From contig NZ_AODD01000002.1 in NCBI RefSeq assembly GCF_000525835.1, forward strand, positions 124,001 through 188,000: a stretch of 64,000 bases of DNA, in the 5' to 3' direction. Every line of letters starts with the position of its first letter. The stretch's first letter is position 1. Source of the stretch: Listeria grandensis FSL F6-0971. GTDB lineage: Bacteria > Bacillota > Bacilli > Lactobacillales > Listeriaceae. The notes under the pieces were generated by a model. It saw only the letters and a list, made by a program, of their open reading frames with translations. It was not told the DNA's origin and did not search any database. Of the stretch, positions 39,947-50,735 are shown piece after piece. A program made the position numbers and the translations under genes.

Positions 39947-41467
39947 ATGTCGGAGAGTTTACAAGAACTAGAACAAGAATTTTTGGATTATGTGAAGAAA
40001 ATTAGTGCGTTTGAAGAGGCGCTTAGCTTAGTTTATTGGGACCTGCGAACAGGCGCACCGGAAAAAGGGGCAGAAGGACGCTCGGAAGTGATTGGTACAC
40101 TTAGTGGTGAAATTTTCAAAATGAAGGTTTCCGAGGAAATGGCGGCTTTTATCGCTGGGCTATGGGTACAAAAGGAAAATTTATCGGATGTCACGCGTCG
40201 CTCTTTGGAGGAGTGCAAAAAAGAGTATGATTTAAATAAGAAAATTCCAGCGAAGGAATACGAGGCGTATACAAAACTAGTGGCGCAGGCAGAAACAACT
40301 TGGGCGACAGCTCGTGCCAACAATGATTATGAGCTATTCAAACCATATTTAGAGAAGATTATCGCGAGTAAGCGCAAGTTTGTCGAATATTGGGGGTATC
40401 AGGATAATCCTTATGATACGTTGCTAGATCAATATGAGCCGGGCATAACGGTTGCTGTGCTAGATGAAGTTTTTGCGAAACTGCGTGAGGCGATTATTGC
40501 GTTGCGTAAAAGAGTGGAGGCGGCGAGTTATCAGCCGGATGCAACGCTACTGCATAAAAAAGTCTCAAAGGAACAGCAAAAAGCATTTAGCTTGCGAATC
40601 TTGAAGAAAATGGGCTTTGACTTTGATGCTGGACGTTTAGATGACACGATACATCCGTTTGCAACGGGCTTAAATATTGGGGATGTGCGGATTACGACGC
40701 GATACGACGAAGCGAATTTTAAAATGGCGGTGTTCGGTATTATTCATGAAGGCGGTCATGCCATTTATGAACAGAATATTAGTTCGAAATTGGCAGGAAC
40801 ACCACTTGCAAACGGGGCTTCGATGGGAATTCATGAGTCACAGTCGTTATTTTATGAAATTATTCTCGGTTCGAGTTTCGAATTTTGGCAGAGTAATTAT
40901 AAGGACTTCCAAGAGATCACGGCGCCTGCTTTTGATGATGTTTCTGTAGCGGAATTTTATCGTGCGGTGAATATTTCGGAAAGCTCGCTCGTCCGGATTG
41001 AGGCGGATACGTTGACATACCCACTGCATATCATGATTCGTTATGAACTTGAAAAGGCGATTATGAATGGTGAAATCGGTGTGGATGCGTTGCGCGATGC
41101 TTGGAATGATAAATATGAAGAGTATTTAGGCGTTCGTCCAGAAAACGATGCGGATGGTATTTTACAAGATGTCCATTGGTCTGGTGGGGATTTCGGCTAC
41201 TTCCCTTCTTACGCGTTAGGGTACATGTATGCCGCTCAGCTTTTTGCGACGCTTTCTAAAGAGATTCCGAACGTTTCGGAGATTTTGGCGAGCGATGATT
41301 ATTCGGTCATTCGTGCGTGGCTGACGGAGAACGTGCATCAGTATGGTATGCTCAAAAAACCGCTAGCTATATTGCGAGATACGACAGGGGAAGGCTTGAA
41401 TCCAGATTACCTGATCCAGTTGTTAAATGATCGTTATGACTTCATTTATAAATTAAATGAGGCATGA
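39947..41467 (+). CDS. M32-family metallocarboxypeptidase
   Basis: Predicted 506 aa, cytoplasmic. The zinc-binding HEGGH is at residues 267-271 (IIHEGGHAIYEQ), followed by the glutamate ligand in HESQSLFYE. DTIHPFATG and EADTLTYPLHIMIRYELE are M32 hallmarks. It removes C-terminal residues from peptides. No signal peptide, as usual for the family. It is followed by the riboswitch promoter. Confidence 0.95.
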   Translation: MSESLQELEQEFLDYVKKISAFEEALSLVYWDLRTGAPEKGAEGRSEVIGTLSGEIFKMKVSEEMAAFIAGLWVQKENLSDVTRRSLEECKKEYDLNKKIPAKEYEAYTKLVAQAETTWATARANNDYELFKPYLEKIIASKRKFVEYWGYQDNPYDTLLDQYEPGITVAVLDEVFAKLREAIIALRKRVEAASYQPDATLLHKKVSKEQQKAFSLRILKKMGFDFDAGRLDDTIHPFATGLNIGDVRITTRYDEANFKMAVFGIIHEGGHAIYEQNISSKLAGTPLANGASMGIHESQSLFYEIILGSSFEFWQSNYKDFQEITAPAFDDVSVAEFYRAVNISESSLVRIEADTLTYPLHIMIRYELEKAIMNGEIGVDALRDAWNDKYEEYLGVRPENDADGILQDVHWSGGDFGYFPSYALGYMYAAQLFATLSKEIPNVSEILASDDYSVIRAWLTENVHQYGMLKKPLAILRDTTGEGLNPDYLIQLLNDRYDFIYKLNEA

Positions 41468-41491
41468 TGGCGTTTTCATTCGAAAATAAGG

Positions 41492-41520
41492 TTGACCATT
41501 GATTAGCAGAAAGCTATAAT
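41492..41520 (+). promoter_or_regulatory. Promoter of the xpt-pbuX riboswitch leader
   Basis: TTGACC (41492-41497), 17-bp spacer, TATAAT (41515-41520), about 60 bp before the aptamer. Confidence 0.85.
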
Positions 41521-41579
41521 GATGGAATAACAAGGGCTGTATAGAACGATGTAGCAATTATTCTATACATTGCAGAAAT

Positions 41580-42357
<778 letters not shown>

Positions 42358-42362
42358 TTAGA

Positions 42363-43667
42363 ATGCTAGGAAAAGGGAGAATTGCGGCGCTTGGTTTCCA
42401 ACATGTGTTAGCGATGTATGCAGGGGCTGTAATCGTACCGCTTTTGATCGGTGGTGCGCTTGGTTTTAATTCAGAACAAATGACCTATTTAGTGTCGATT
42501 GATATATTTATGTGTGGTATCGCCACGCTTTTACAACTGACGATGAATCGCTTTTTTGGCATAGGTTTGCCGGTTGTATTAGGATGTGCGGTGCAGGCGA
42601 TTGCGCCAATTATTTTGATTGGGGAACAGTACGGGATTGGTGCGATTTATGGTTCGATTATCGTGTCGGGATTATTTGTTGTTTTGATCGCTCCATTTTT
42701 CTCGATGGTTGTAAGGTTTTTTCCACCTGTTGTGACAGGTTCGGTGGTGACGATTATTGGATTGACGTTGATTCCAGTTGCCATCAATAATTTAGCTGGC
42801 GGACAAGGCGCTGCTGATTTTGGCTCGCTTTACAATCTAGGGATTGGTTTCGGAACACTGTTTGTCATTATTTTAGTGTATCGTTTTGGTCGTGGTTTTA
42901 GTAAGGCGATCGCAGTTTTGATTGGACTTATTGCTGGTTCGGTTTTTGCTGCTGTGTATCGTGGGATTTCGTTGCAGCCTGTGACGGAAGCTCCGGTGTT
43001 TCATATGCCGACACCGTTTTACTTTGGGATGCCGACATTTAACTGGGCGGCCATTTTGACGATGATTTTGATTGCTCTGGTAAGCATGGTGGAGTCGACG
43101 GGCGTTTATTTTGCGCTTTCAGATATTACGAAGCGAAAACTAGAAAAATCAGATTTGACAAAGGGATATCGCGCAGAAGGCCTGGCTATTATTTTAGGCG
43201 GAATTTTCAATACATTTCCGTATACAGCCTATTCACAAAATGTTGGCTTAGTGCAACTTTCAGGTATTAAGACGCGAAAAGTAATCTACGTGACGGCAGG
43301 TATTTTAATCGCGCTAGGATTATTACCAAAAGTCGGTGCGGTGGCGACGATCATTCCAACGCCGGTGCTTGGTGGAGCGATGGTGGCGATGTTTGGCATG
43401 GTTGTTGCGCAAGGCATTAAAATGTTAGGGAAGGTTAACTTTACTTCCCAGGAAAACTTGTTGATTATCGCGTGTTCAGTCGGTGTTGGATTAGGTGTGA
43501 CGGTCGTTCCAGATCTTTTTAAAGCATTACCAGACTTCGTGCAGTTGTTTACGAGCAATGGGATTGTGGCAGGAAGCGTAACGGCGATTGTCTTAAATAT
43601 CATTTTCAATATGATACCGCATCGCAAGGAAAAAGAGGCGACGGAGCAAGCAACGATCGAACTGTAA
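42363..43667 (+). CDS. pbuX: Xanthine permease (NCS2 family)
   Basis: Predicted 434 aa with about 12-14 transmembrane helices. GFQHVLAMYAGAVIVPLLIGGAL near the N-terminus, VESTGVYFALSDI and GIFNTFPYTAYSQNVGL are NCS2 uracil-xanthine signatures. It imports xanthine with protons for the upstream xpt enzyme. The ATG at 42363 is preferred (GAGGAG about 11 bp upstream); an overlapping GTG at 42354 is also possible. Same riboswitch control as xpt. Confidence 0.93.
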   Translation: MLGKGRIAALGFQHVLAMYAGAVIVPLLIGGALGFNSEQMTYLVSIDIFMCGIATLLQLTMNRFFGIGLPVVLGCAVQAIAPIILIGEQYGIGAIYGSIIVSGLFVVLIAPFFSMVVRFFPPVVTGSVVTIIGLTLIPVAINNLAGGQGAADFGSLYNLGIGFGTLFVIILVYRFGRGFSKAIAVLIGLIAGSVFAAVYRGISLQPVTEAPVFHMPTPFYFGMPTFNWAAILTMILIALVSMVESTGVYFALSDITKRKLEKSDLTKGYRAEGLAIILGGIFNTFPYTAYSQNVGLVQLSGIKTRKVIYVTAGILIALGLLPKVGAVATIIPTPVLGGAMVAMFGMVVAQGIKMLGKVNFTSQENLLIIACSVGVGLGVTVVPDLFKALPDFVQLFTSNGIVAGSVTAIVLNIIFNMIPHRKEKEATEQATIEL

Positions 43668-43739
43668 GCAGTCGTTTGTCGCGGATTTCTATGGTACAAT
43701 GTAGGTTAGGAATTCCATAGAGATCTAGGGGGAACAAAG

Positions 43740-44618
43740 ATGACGAATCAAAAAGAAAATTTACTAGTCGTGGATGGCATGGCCTTGCTATTTCGTGCTT
43801 TTTTTGCAACGGCTGTTTCGAAGCAGTTCATGGTGAATCAGCATGGCGTGCCAACAAATGGCGTGCAAGGATTTATGAAGCATTTGTTTGCAGCGGTCGA
43901 GCAAAACAACCCAACGCATACCCTTATTTGCTGGGATATGGGCTCAAAAACGTTTCGTAATGAGCTCTATAATGGCTACAAAGCAGACCGGAAAGCGCCG
44001 CCAGAAGAGATGCGACCACAATTTGATTTGGCGAAAGAAGTCGCGGCATCCTTTGGTTTTGTAAATGTGGGTGTTCCAGGTTTTGAAGCGGATGATTGTA
44101 TCGGGACGGTCACGGTGCAAATGGCCAATACGGGGATCAGTACTACGGTATTAAGTGGAGATAAAGACTTGCTACAACTCGTAGCGCCAACAAATGATGT
44201 ATGGATTTTGCAAAAAGGATATGGCAATTATAAGCAGTATAATGAGCTTGCTTTTGCAGAAGAATGGGGTATTACACCAACTCAATTTATCGATGTGAAG
44301 GCGCTGATGGGTGACACGAGCGACGGCTATCCAGGTGTTCGTGGTATCGGTGAGAAGACGGCACTTAAATTAATTCAGGAATATGAAACGATTGATGGTA
44401 TTTTGGCTCATATCGACCAGTTAAAACCTGGTCAGCAAACGAAGCTTAAAGAGGATCTGGAAATGTTGCGTTTATCTAGACAATTGGCAGAGATTCATAC
44501 AAGTGTACCGCTAGAATTTGATATTGGTGCCTGTGTGTATCAAGGCATACATGAAGATGCGATAGATGTTGTCGAGCGTTATGGTTTGAAAACATTACGC
44601 CGGGATATTCTTTTATAA
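43740..44618 (+). CDS. 5'-3' exonuclease, YpcP-like (FEN/XPG family)
   Basis: Predicted 292 aa. It resembles the N-terminal 5' nuclease domain of DNA polymerase I: LLVVDGMALLFRAFFA, FEADDCIGTV, LSGDKDLLQLV and the helix-hairpin-helix DGYPGVRGIGEKTALKLI, with the acidic metal ligands present. It processes RNA primers or flaps in replication and repair. It has an AGGGGGA site and an extended -10 TGGTACAAT upstream. A terminator follows. Confidence 0.92.
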   Translation: MTNQKENLLVVDGMALLFRAFFATAVSKQFMVNQHGVPTNGVQGFMKHLFAAVEQNNPTHTLICWDMGSKTFRNELYNGYKADRKAPPEEMRPQFDLAKEVAASFGFVNVGVPGFEADDCIGTVTVQMANTGISTTVLSGDKDLLQLVAPTNDVWILQKGYGNYKQYNELAFAEEWGITPTQFIDVKALMGDTSDGYPGVRGIGEKTALKLIQEYETIDGILAHIDQLKPGQQTKLKEDLEMLRLSRQLAEIHTSVPLEFDIGACVYQGIHEDAIDVVERYGLKTLRRDILL

Positions 44619-44632
44619 ATAGTGAGCAAGAG

Positions 44633-44664
44633 AGTCGTGCAAAGACGTAGCACGGCTTTTTTTT
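44633..44664 (+). terminator. Rho-independent terminator
   Basis: AGTCGTGC pairs with GCACGGCT around a 9-nt loop, followed by eight Ts. Confidence 0.85.
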
Positions 44665-44914
44665 GTGGTTTTGGTTAACCGAATTTGTGGTATATTTCCT
44701 GACGTAATAGATATTCGATTATTTTTGTTGCTAGATGTAAAAAAACGGACTAGGAAAACAGATGGCCCTATGATAGACTGAATAGCGAAACGGACAATAC
44801 ATAAAGGGGGAGCGGTGAGTAAAAGCGTCGGAAGGGATGGATTATACCTAAATAAGATGGTAATTCAAATTTTCTTTCTAAATAATATATGTGACTTAAA
44901 AAAGGAGATGCGCA
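44665..44914. other. Leader region of the LPXTG adhesin gene
   Basis: An AT-rich stretch with no clear stable RNA. A GTG at 44815, with a strong AAAGGGGGAG ribosome site, opens a reading frame running across the adhesin start in another frame. It could be a leader peptide or just chance. Promoter sequence not clear. Another ribosome site, AAAAAAGGAG, directly precedes the adhesin ATG. Confidence 0.4.
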
Positions 44915-47441
44915 ATGAAAAAATATATGTATATGTTGCTAGTAACACTTATTTTTGTGGGTGTTTTGGTTGGAACAGTTGCCAAAGCAAATACGTCAGG
45001 ATCAGAGGAAGTAGTAAAGAAAGGGAAATTTTCTATTGCTCTGCAGGTACATGATAATCCGATTGTTAGTTCAGGAAAAGTGACGATGAAAGTGACGCTA
45101 GATGCTTCAGCGGATGCAATTGTAGACTCAAATGGACTTATCGAGGTTAGTATTCCTAAAGAGATTTATTCCACGGGAAATTTAACGAATTTAAATAGTG
45201 ATGCATTTTCGGTAGATCATGTAGATAGAACGTCAAAACCAGATCAAATACTGTTATATGTCAAGCCAGATGCTAGTTTTAATGCCGGGCAAGCTTGGTC
45301 TGCCTCTTTTTCACTTTCGTTCCAAGCACCATTAATGCGAGCGAACACGACGATTGCAAAGGAGCAAACGTTTAAGGCAACGTATGTGGGACAAGAGTCA
45401 GTACAGACGTTAGAAATACAGCCACAAACAGCAGGAAACCCTGCTCTTTTTGAAAAATGGTGGCATTCAAGTGTGGATCAAGATGGTTTAGGCTTGCTAA
45501 ATCCGACGGAATCGCAATACAATGTGTTTCAGTTGGCGCTGAATATTTATAAAGGTGTGGAATTAAATCAAGTCGTGATTACGGATCAAATGCCAGATGG
45601 CCTGGTGGTGGACCCTGATCCGACGCTGACTACCGGCGTTGTTGCAACGGACACGTCGACGGTGAAAGGAATTCGAGTAATCAGTTACGATATGGACGGA
45701 AATCGTACGTATGTTACTTCTAAATATGCTGGGAACATCCATTTCGACGAGGCTGCGCAGAAACTAACAGCCAGCTTTGATCACATTGCAAAGGATGAAA
45801 TGCTTGTTATCGAGTATAAGGTGGAAGTGGCGCATGTTTATGATTTGTATACCAATACAGCAACGCTAACGAGCACGGAGGCAACCAAATCGGATAGTAT
45901 CAACTTACGCATTGATGGGGACGGCAATTTTAACAAAGTCTTGAAAAAAGCAAGTGGATAAAAAAGTAATTACTGTGAATGACAAAAATTTGCAGTATTC
46001 ACTGACTTTAAATGCGATTACGGGGACGATTAAGGCTGGACAAACCTTTGTGGATCGCCTTGATGACCGATTAACGTATAAGGATATCGTGGATTCGGCG
46101 GATGGAACGTTTGCTATTCAGGCAGATGGAAATATGCTAACGTTGACGGTGAAAAAGGATATACAGATTGGTGAAGGCAGGACCGTTATTTTTAACGTAG
46201 ATCCAACGCGACTTTCAGCTGGAGACACCGTGCAAAACACATCATCGATTGATTTACATGGGGAATATTATGATTCTAACACGGTTTCAACAAAGAAAAT
46301 TAGTGGAGAAGTTGTGCTGACAAAAGTGGATAAAGATAATACCTCACAGAAACTGAGCGATGCACGCTTTAATCTTTTGAATGAGGCTGGGAATATATTA
46401 TATTCTGGGAAAACGAATGCATCTGGAACGTTAGCACTTCACGGTTTAGCGCCAGGTAATTATCAATTGGTGGAAACACAAGCGCCAACGGGCTACAAGC
46501 TTGATAGCACACCGATTTCTTTTACGGTCACGGAGAATGCCACGCAAACCTTATCATTACTAGCTAAAAATGAAAAAATAGCTCGTGGCTCGTTGACGGT
46601 TCAGAAAGTAGATGAACAAACCAGTGCGAAATTGGAAGGCGCGACATTTACATTAACCGCGAAGGATGGGACGGCTACTGTGCTTTCGGGAATAACGAAT
46701 GCTAATGGTATCGCGACGTTTACAGATTTACTTCCAGGCACGTACACATTACTAGAATCGGAGGCACCGAAAGGCTACGTTCGAAGTGATGTATCACAGG
46801 AAATTACCGTTACAGAAGCGCCTTCTAATCGGGATATCTCCTTAGTAGTAACGAATAAAGCGATGACAGGCGCTGTCGTGCTGACAAAGCGAGATGCCCA
46901 GACATTACATGCGCTACAAGGAGCTGAATTTACATTACAAAAATCGGATGGAACGATTTTACAAACAAAATTAGTGACAGATGAAACTGGGAAAATAGAG
47001 GTAGCGGGATTGCTTCCTGGGGATTATCAATTGGTGGAGACGCTAGCACCAGAAGGTTATCAATTGGATGGCATTCCGGTTTCCTTTAGCATTGAATTTG
47101 GAGACGCGACTGTGGTGATGGTGGAGAAAATGAATCAAAAAATACCACAACCAATTATAACTCCACCGGTTGTAGATCCACCAGTCGTAGATCCACCATC
47201 AGAAGGCGGAAATCCACCAACTCCACCAGCCAATCAGGTAACCCCACCAAAGAAAACGGATTCGGGAACACCGAAGCATGACAAACCATCCGTTGTAGAA
47301 AACGGAGGGCAAAGAGTACCACCAGAGAATCCTGCATCACAAATCAAATTGCCAAGTACTGGTGATTCAAGCAGGGAAGCTATAATAATGGTACTATCTG
47401 GTCTGGCATTATGTTTCGCAGTATTGCGCAGAAAAAGATAA
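44915..47441 (+). CDS. LPXTG cell-wall adhesin with SpaA/CNA-B repeats (one frameshift)
   Basis: Full span encodes about 841 aa. A signal peptide (MKKYMYMLLVTLIFVGVLVGTVAKA) leads to an adhesin-type N-terminal region (about 30-460). Three CNA-B/SpaA-like domains follow at about 463-555, 556-650 and 652-738; each has the GTYxLxExxAPxGY-like end that carries an isopeptide-bond Glu. A Pro-rich wall-spanning linker precedes the sorting signal LPSTG about 30 residues from the end, then a hydrophobic helix and RRKR. It is probably anchored by sortase and displayed on the surface. The frame breaks at 45944-45949 (extra A). Accessory gene between conserved housekeeping genes. Confidence 0.88.
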
Positions 47442-47442
47442 C

Positions 47443-47491
47443 AAACAAAGATCAGCTGTAGGCATCTAGCTACGAGCTGATCTTTGTTTTT
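47443..47491. terminator. Bidirectional terminator
   Basis: AAACAAAGATCAGCT pairs with AGCTGATCTTTGTTTTT, a stem of about 13-15 bp. It ends the adhesin gene and overlaps the 3' end of the leftward RNase H gene, whose stop lies in the loop. Confidence 0.88.
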
Positions 47492-47864
47492 GTATGGCTT
47501 GTCGCGCCAGGTCATCTGCTTTTTTATTGGAGGCGCTTGGAAGCCACTGGATAAAAAATAACTCGAGTGAGGCTGTTAAGGCCAGTATTGCATCAAGATG
47601 AGGTTTGAATAATGGGTTTTTAGCGTGTTTTTTTTCGATGGAATCGATGGCAATCTTGGAGTCGGAATACAAACGAATAAAAGTAGGAGAATAAGAGAAC
47701 GCGATTGTTAAGGCTTTTTCAATCGCGATAAATTCAGCTTCGTGATTGCTCATAGTGCCAAGTGGAATACTGATTTGCTCATAGATGCCTTCTGCGATAA
47801 TCACAATACCCGCGCCACTTAAACCTGGGTCACCAGCACTTGCACCATCTACATAAATTTCCAT
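47466..47864 (-). CDS. RNase HI-like protein
   Basis: Predicted 132 aa. The RNase H fold has catalytic Asp6 (YVDGAS), Glu44 (NHEAEFIAI), Asp68 (YSDSK) and a final Asp in ADDLARQA. It is compact and lacks the basic protrusion of E. coli RNase HI, as for many Gram-positive YpdQ/YpeP-like proteins, so activity may be reduced. Its last codons lie in the terminator stem. It ends 7 bp from the cold-shock gene, both leftward. Confidence 0.85.
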   Translation of the reverse strand: MEIYVDGASAGDPGLSGAGIVIIAEGIYEQISIPLGTMSNHEAEFIAIEKALTIAFSYSPTFIRLYSDSKIAIDSIEKKHAKNPLFKPHLDAILALTASLELFFIQWLPSASNKKADDLARQAIQKQRSARS

Positions 47865-47870
47865 AGCGGT

Positions 47871-48071
47871 TTACACTTTTTCGACGTTTGTAGCTTGTGG
47901 GCCGCGGTTTCCTTCTACGATTTCGAATGTGACAGATTGCCCTTCATCGAGAGATTTGTATCCATCGCCTTGAATGGCAGTGAAATGAATAAAAATGTCA
48001 TCGCCGTCTTCTTTTTCTAGAAAACCATAGCCTTTTTCATTGTTGAACCATTTTACTTTTCCGTTTTGCAT
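47871..48071 (-). CDS. cspD: Cold-shock protein
   Basis: Predicted 66 aa. The RNA-binding motifs are [16 protein letters not shown] (RNP1) and DIFIHFTAI (RNP2); the rest of the OB-fold ends [13 protein letters not shown]. It acts as RNA chaperone. The position next to the RNase HI-like gene and mntR corresponds to cspD of L. monocytogenes. AGGAGG precedes the ATG, and a leader of about 97 nt fits cold-shock mRNA control. Confidence 0.92.
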   Translation of the reverse strand: MQNGKVKWFNNEKGYGFLEKEDGDDIFIHFTAIQGDGYKSLDEGQSVTFEIVEGNRGPQATNVEKV

Positions 48072-48175
48072 GAGTGTAAATCCTCCTAGGGTCTCGGCTG
48101 AATCGCTAGCTTGGAAACACGAGTGTAGCCTTTTTTGTCATATTGCTATGTACGGTAAGCGAATACGATACATTT

Positions 48176-48205
48176 ATAATAAACCCGAAGCGTCTACTGC
48201 GTCAA
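48176..48205 (-). promoter_or_regulatory. Promoter of the cold-shock gene
   Basis: On the minus strand TTGACG (48205-48200), 18-bp spacer, TATTAT (48181-48176), giving a long 5' leader before the csp start at 48071. Confidence 0.65.
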
Positions 48206-48332
48206 GTTAATCTTTAAAGCGGTTACATGATATTCCGTTTTTTTCAAAATTACAACCCATATCAGAGGCTAATTTTGGTGGGATATGTTAGAATGAAGAG
48301 GTGAAAGAAATCAAGGTTGGAGGAAAATACAA

Positions 48333-48761
48333 ATGCCAACACCAAGCATGGAAGACTATATCGAGAAAATCTATTCATTGATTGAAAATAAAGGTTACGC
48401 TCGAGTATCAGATATTGCGGAGGAGCTTTTAGTGCATCCGTCTTCTGTTACAAAAATGGTTCAGAAGCTAGATAAGGATGAATATCTGGTCTATGAGAAA
48501 TATCGCGGTTTAATTTTAACACCAAAGGGAAAGACGATTGGGAAACGCTTGTTAGAACGGCATGCATTGCTGGAGAGCTTTCTTGGTATTATTGGTGTGG
48601 AAGAAACGCGCATTTATGAAGATGTGGAAGGAATTGAGCATCATTTAAGCTGGAACTCGATTGATCGGATTGGCGATGTTGTCCAGTTTTTTGAAGAGAA
48701 TCCAGACGCACTTGCCAAGCTTCAAGGAATGCAGCATGTGACGCGGTACCCAGAAGAATAA
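48333..48761 (+). CDS. mntR: Manganese-responsive repressor MntR (DtxR family)
   Basis: Predicted 142 aa. Winged helix with [26 protein letters not shown] at residues 23-48, then the metal-binding and dimer domain. Metal ligands known in B. subtilis are all present: Asp8 and Glu11 (MEDYIEK), the His in RHALLE, and Glu/Glu/His in [10 protein letters not shown]. With Mn2+ it represses manganese uptake genes. GGAGG upstream of the ATG. fhs follows. Confidence 0.95.
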   Translation: MPTPSMEDYIEKIYSLIENKGYARVSDIAEELLVHPSSVTKMVQKLDKDEYLVYEKYRGLILTPKGKTIGKRLLERHALLESFLGIIGVEETRIYEDVEGIEHHLSWNSIDRIGDVVQFFEENPDALAKLQGMQHVTRYPEE

Positions 48762-48925
48762 TTTTTTGTGAAAAGATTTCCTGTCGGTGCTGACGGCTTT
48801 TACGCGCAATTTTGTAGAAGGCTCTCAGGTAGTACGAAACCGGTTTTTTTCCGGTGCAACAAAAAGAAAGCCGTTACATTTGCAGGAGTTTTTTATAATG
48901 TTACATATTTGAAAGGGGAATGGAA

Positions 48926-50606
48926 ATGGCAAACAAAGTTAAATCTGACATTGAGATCGCATCAGTAGCGGAAATCAAACCAATCACAGAGGTAGCAGAA
49001 AAAATTGGATTAAGTGTGGAGGAGTTGGAGTTGTTCGGCAAGTACAAGGCGAAGCTGAGCTATGACACGATCCATTCACTCGTGAACAAAGAGGATGGTA
49101 AATTGGTTTTGGTTACCGCGATTAACCCAACGCCTGCGGGTGAAGGAAAATCAACCGTAACGGTAGGGCTTGGAGATGCGCTTGCCAAACGTAAAAAAAA
49201 CGATGATCGCGCTTCGTGAACCATCGCTTGGGCCAACAATGGGGATTAAAGGCGGGGCAACTGGTGGTGGCTATGCCCAGGTTATCCCGATGGAAGATAT
49301 AAATTTACATTTTACAGGTGATTTTCATGCGATAACGGCGGCAAATAATGCTTTGTCTGCGTTTATCGATAATCATATGCAACAGGGGAATGAGTTGCGT
49401 ATTGACCAACGTCGTATTGTTTGGAAACGCGTGGTTGATTTGAATGACCGGGCACTTCGTAAGGTCATTGTTGGTCTCGGTGGGCCAGTTCAAGGTGTGC
49501 CGCGTGAGGATGGTTTTGATATTACAGTAGCGTCCGAGATTATGGCGATTATTTGTTTAGCGAGTGACTTGAAAGATTTGAAGCATCGCTTGAGTGAAAT
49601 CGTGATTGGCTATAACTATGATCGGGAGCCGGTGACGGTTGGTGAGATGGGCTATGAAGGTGCCTTGACATTGTTACTGAAAGAAGCGCTAAAACCAAAT
49701 CTTGTGCAGACGCTGGAACATACACCGGCGATTGTGCATGGTGGACCTTTTGCGAATATTGCGCATGGTTGTAACAGTATTTCGGCAACGAAAACGGCCT
49801 TGAAGTTAGCGGATTATGTCGTGACCGAGGCCGGATTTGGTGCTGACCTTGGCGCGGAGAAATTCCTCGATATTAAGGTTCCAGCGCTTGATAAAGCACC
49901 AGATTGTGTGGTAATTGTCGCAACGATTCGGGCACTGAAAATGCATGGTGGCGTGGCAAAAACCGAACTTGGTGCTGAAAATGTGAAGGCGCTAATTAAA
50001 GGCTTTGCTAACTTGCAAAAGCACGTGGATACGGTAACCCAATTCGGACTTCCTTATGTGATTGCGATTAATAAATTTATCACGGATACCGATGCTGAAG
50101 TGGCGCAATTAGAAGCGCTATGTAAAGAATATAATATCCCATTCTCTTTGACGGAAGTTTGGGAAAAAGGTGGAGCTGGTGGCGCTGAACTTGCTGATAA
50201 AGTTATCGCGGCTGTAGAAAGTGGGCAAGCGAACTATAAGCGTATGTATGACGACGCGGATTCGATGGAAGAAAAATTAGAAGCGATTGTGACTAAAGTT
50301 TATGGCGGAAGTGGTATAGAACTGTCGAGTAAAGCACAGAAACAAATTGTTGAGTTCAAAAAATATGGTTGGGATCGCTATCCGATTTGTATGGCCAAGA
50401 CGCAATACTCGTTAACGGATGATCCAACGATGCTTGGACGACCAACGGATTTCGTGATTCACATTCGCGAGTTTATACCAAAACTTGGTGCAGGATTTGT
50501 CGTTGCTTTGACGGGTGACGTGATGACAATGCCAGGACTTCCGAAGAAACCAGCGGCGCTCAACATGGATGTCGATGAAAAAGGAAATGCGATGGGATTA
50601 TTCTAA
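48926..50606 (+). CDS. fhs: Formate-tetrahydrofolate ligase (one frameshift)
   Basis: Full span encodes about 559 aa, the family length. The ATP P-loop PAGEGKST is at residues 70-77, then [40 protein letters not shown] split across the break, ending with [11 protein letters not shown]. It makes 10-formyl-THF from formate. The frame breaks at a run of eight As (49193-49200, one extra). The ATG at 48926 has AAAGGGG 8 bp before it. Links with thyA and dfrA downstream in folate metabolism. Confidence 0.94.
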
Positions 50607-50616
50607 AATGTATCAT

Positions 50617-50658
50617 AGGCTGGGAGATCTGAATCTGGATTTCTCAGTCTCTTTTTTT
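50617..50658 (+). terminator. Rho-independent terminator after fhs
   Basis: GGCTGGGAGATC pairs (with wobbles) with GGATTTCTCAGTC, followed by C and seven Ts. Confidence 0.7.
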
Positions 50659-50674
50659 GAGGTAAATTCTTTGA

Positions 50675-50703
50675 TTGCTTCCTTGCGCAAACTTCGTTAA
50701 AAT
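50675..50703 (+). promoter_or_regulatory. Promoter of the ABC-F gene
   Basis: TTGCTT (50675-50680), 17-bp spacer, TAAAAT (50698-50703), 33 bp upstream of the ATG. Confidence 0.6.
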
Positions 50704-50735
50704 AGAAGAGACTGATACAGAATGGATGGGAAGTA

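Noticed and set aside
48762-48925. A tetrahydrofolate riboswitch before fhs.
   Set aside because: The conserved core segments of the THF riboswitch are not seen; only short hairpins and a T run.
49170-49219. Two separate fhs genes.
   Set aside because: The two parts are halves of one enzyme joined at an A8 run; the P-loop is in the first and the rest in the second.
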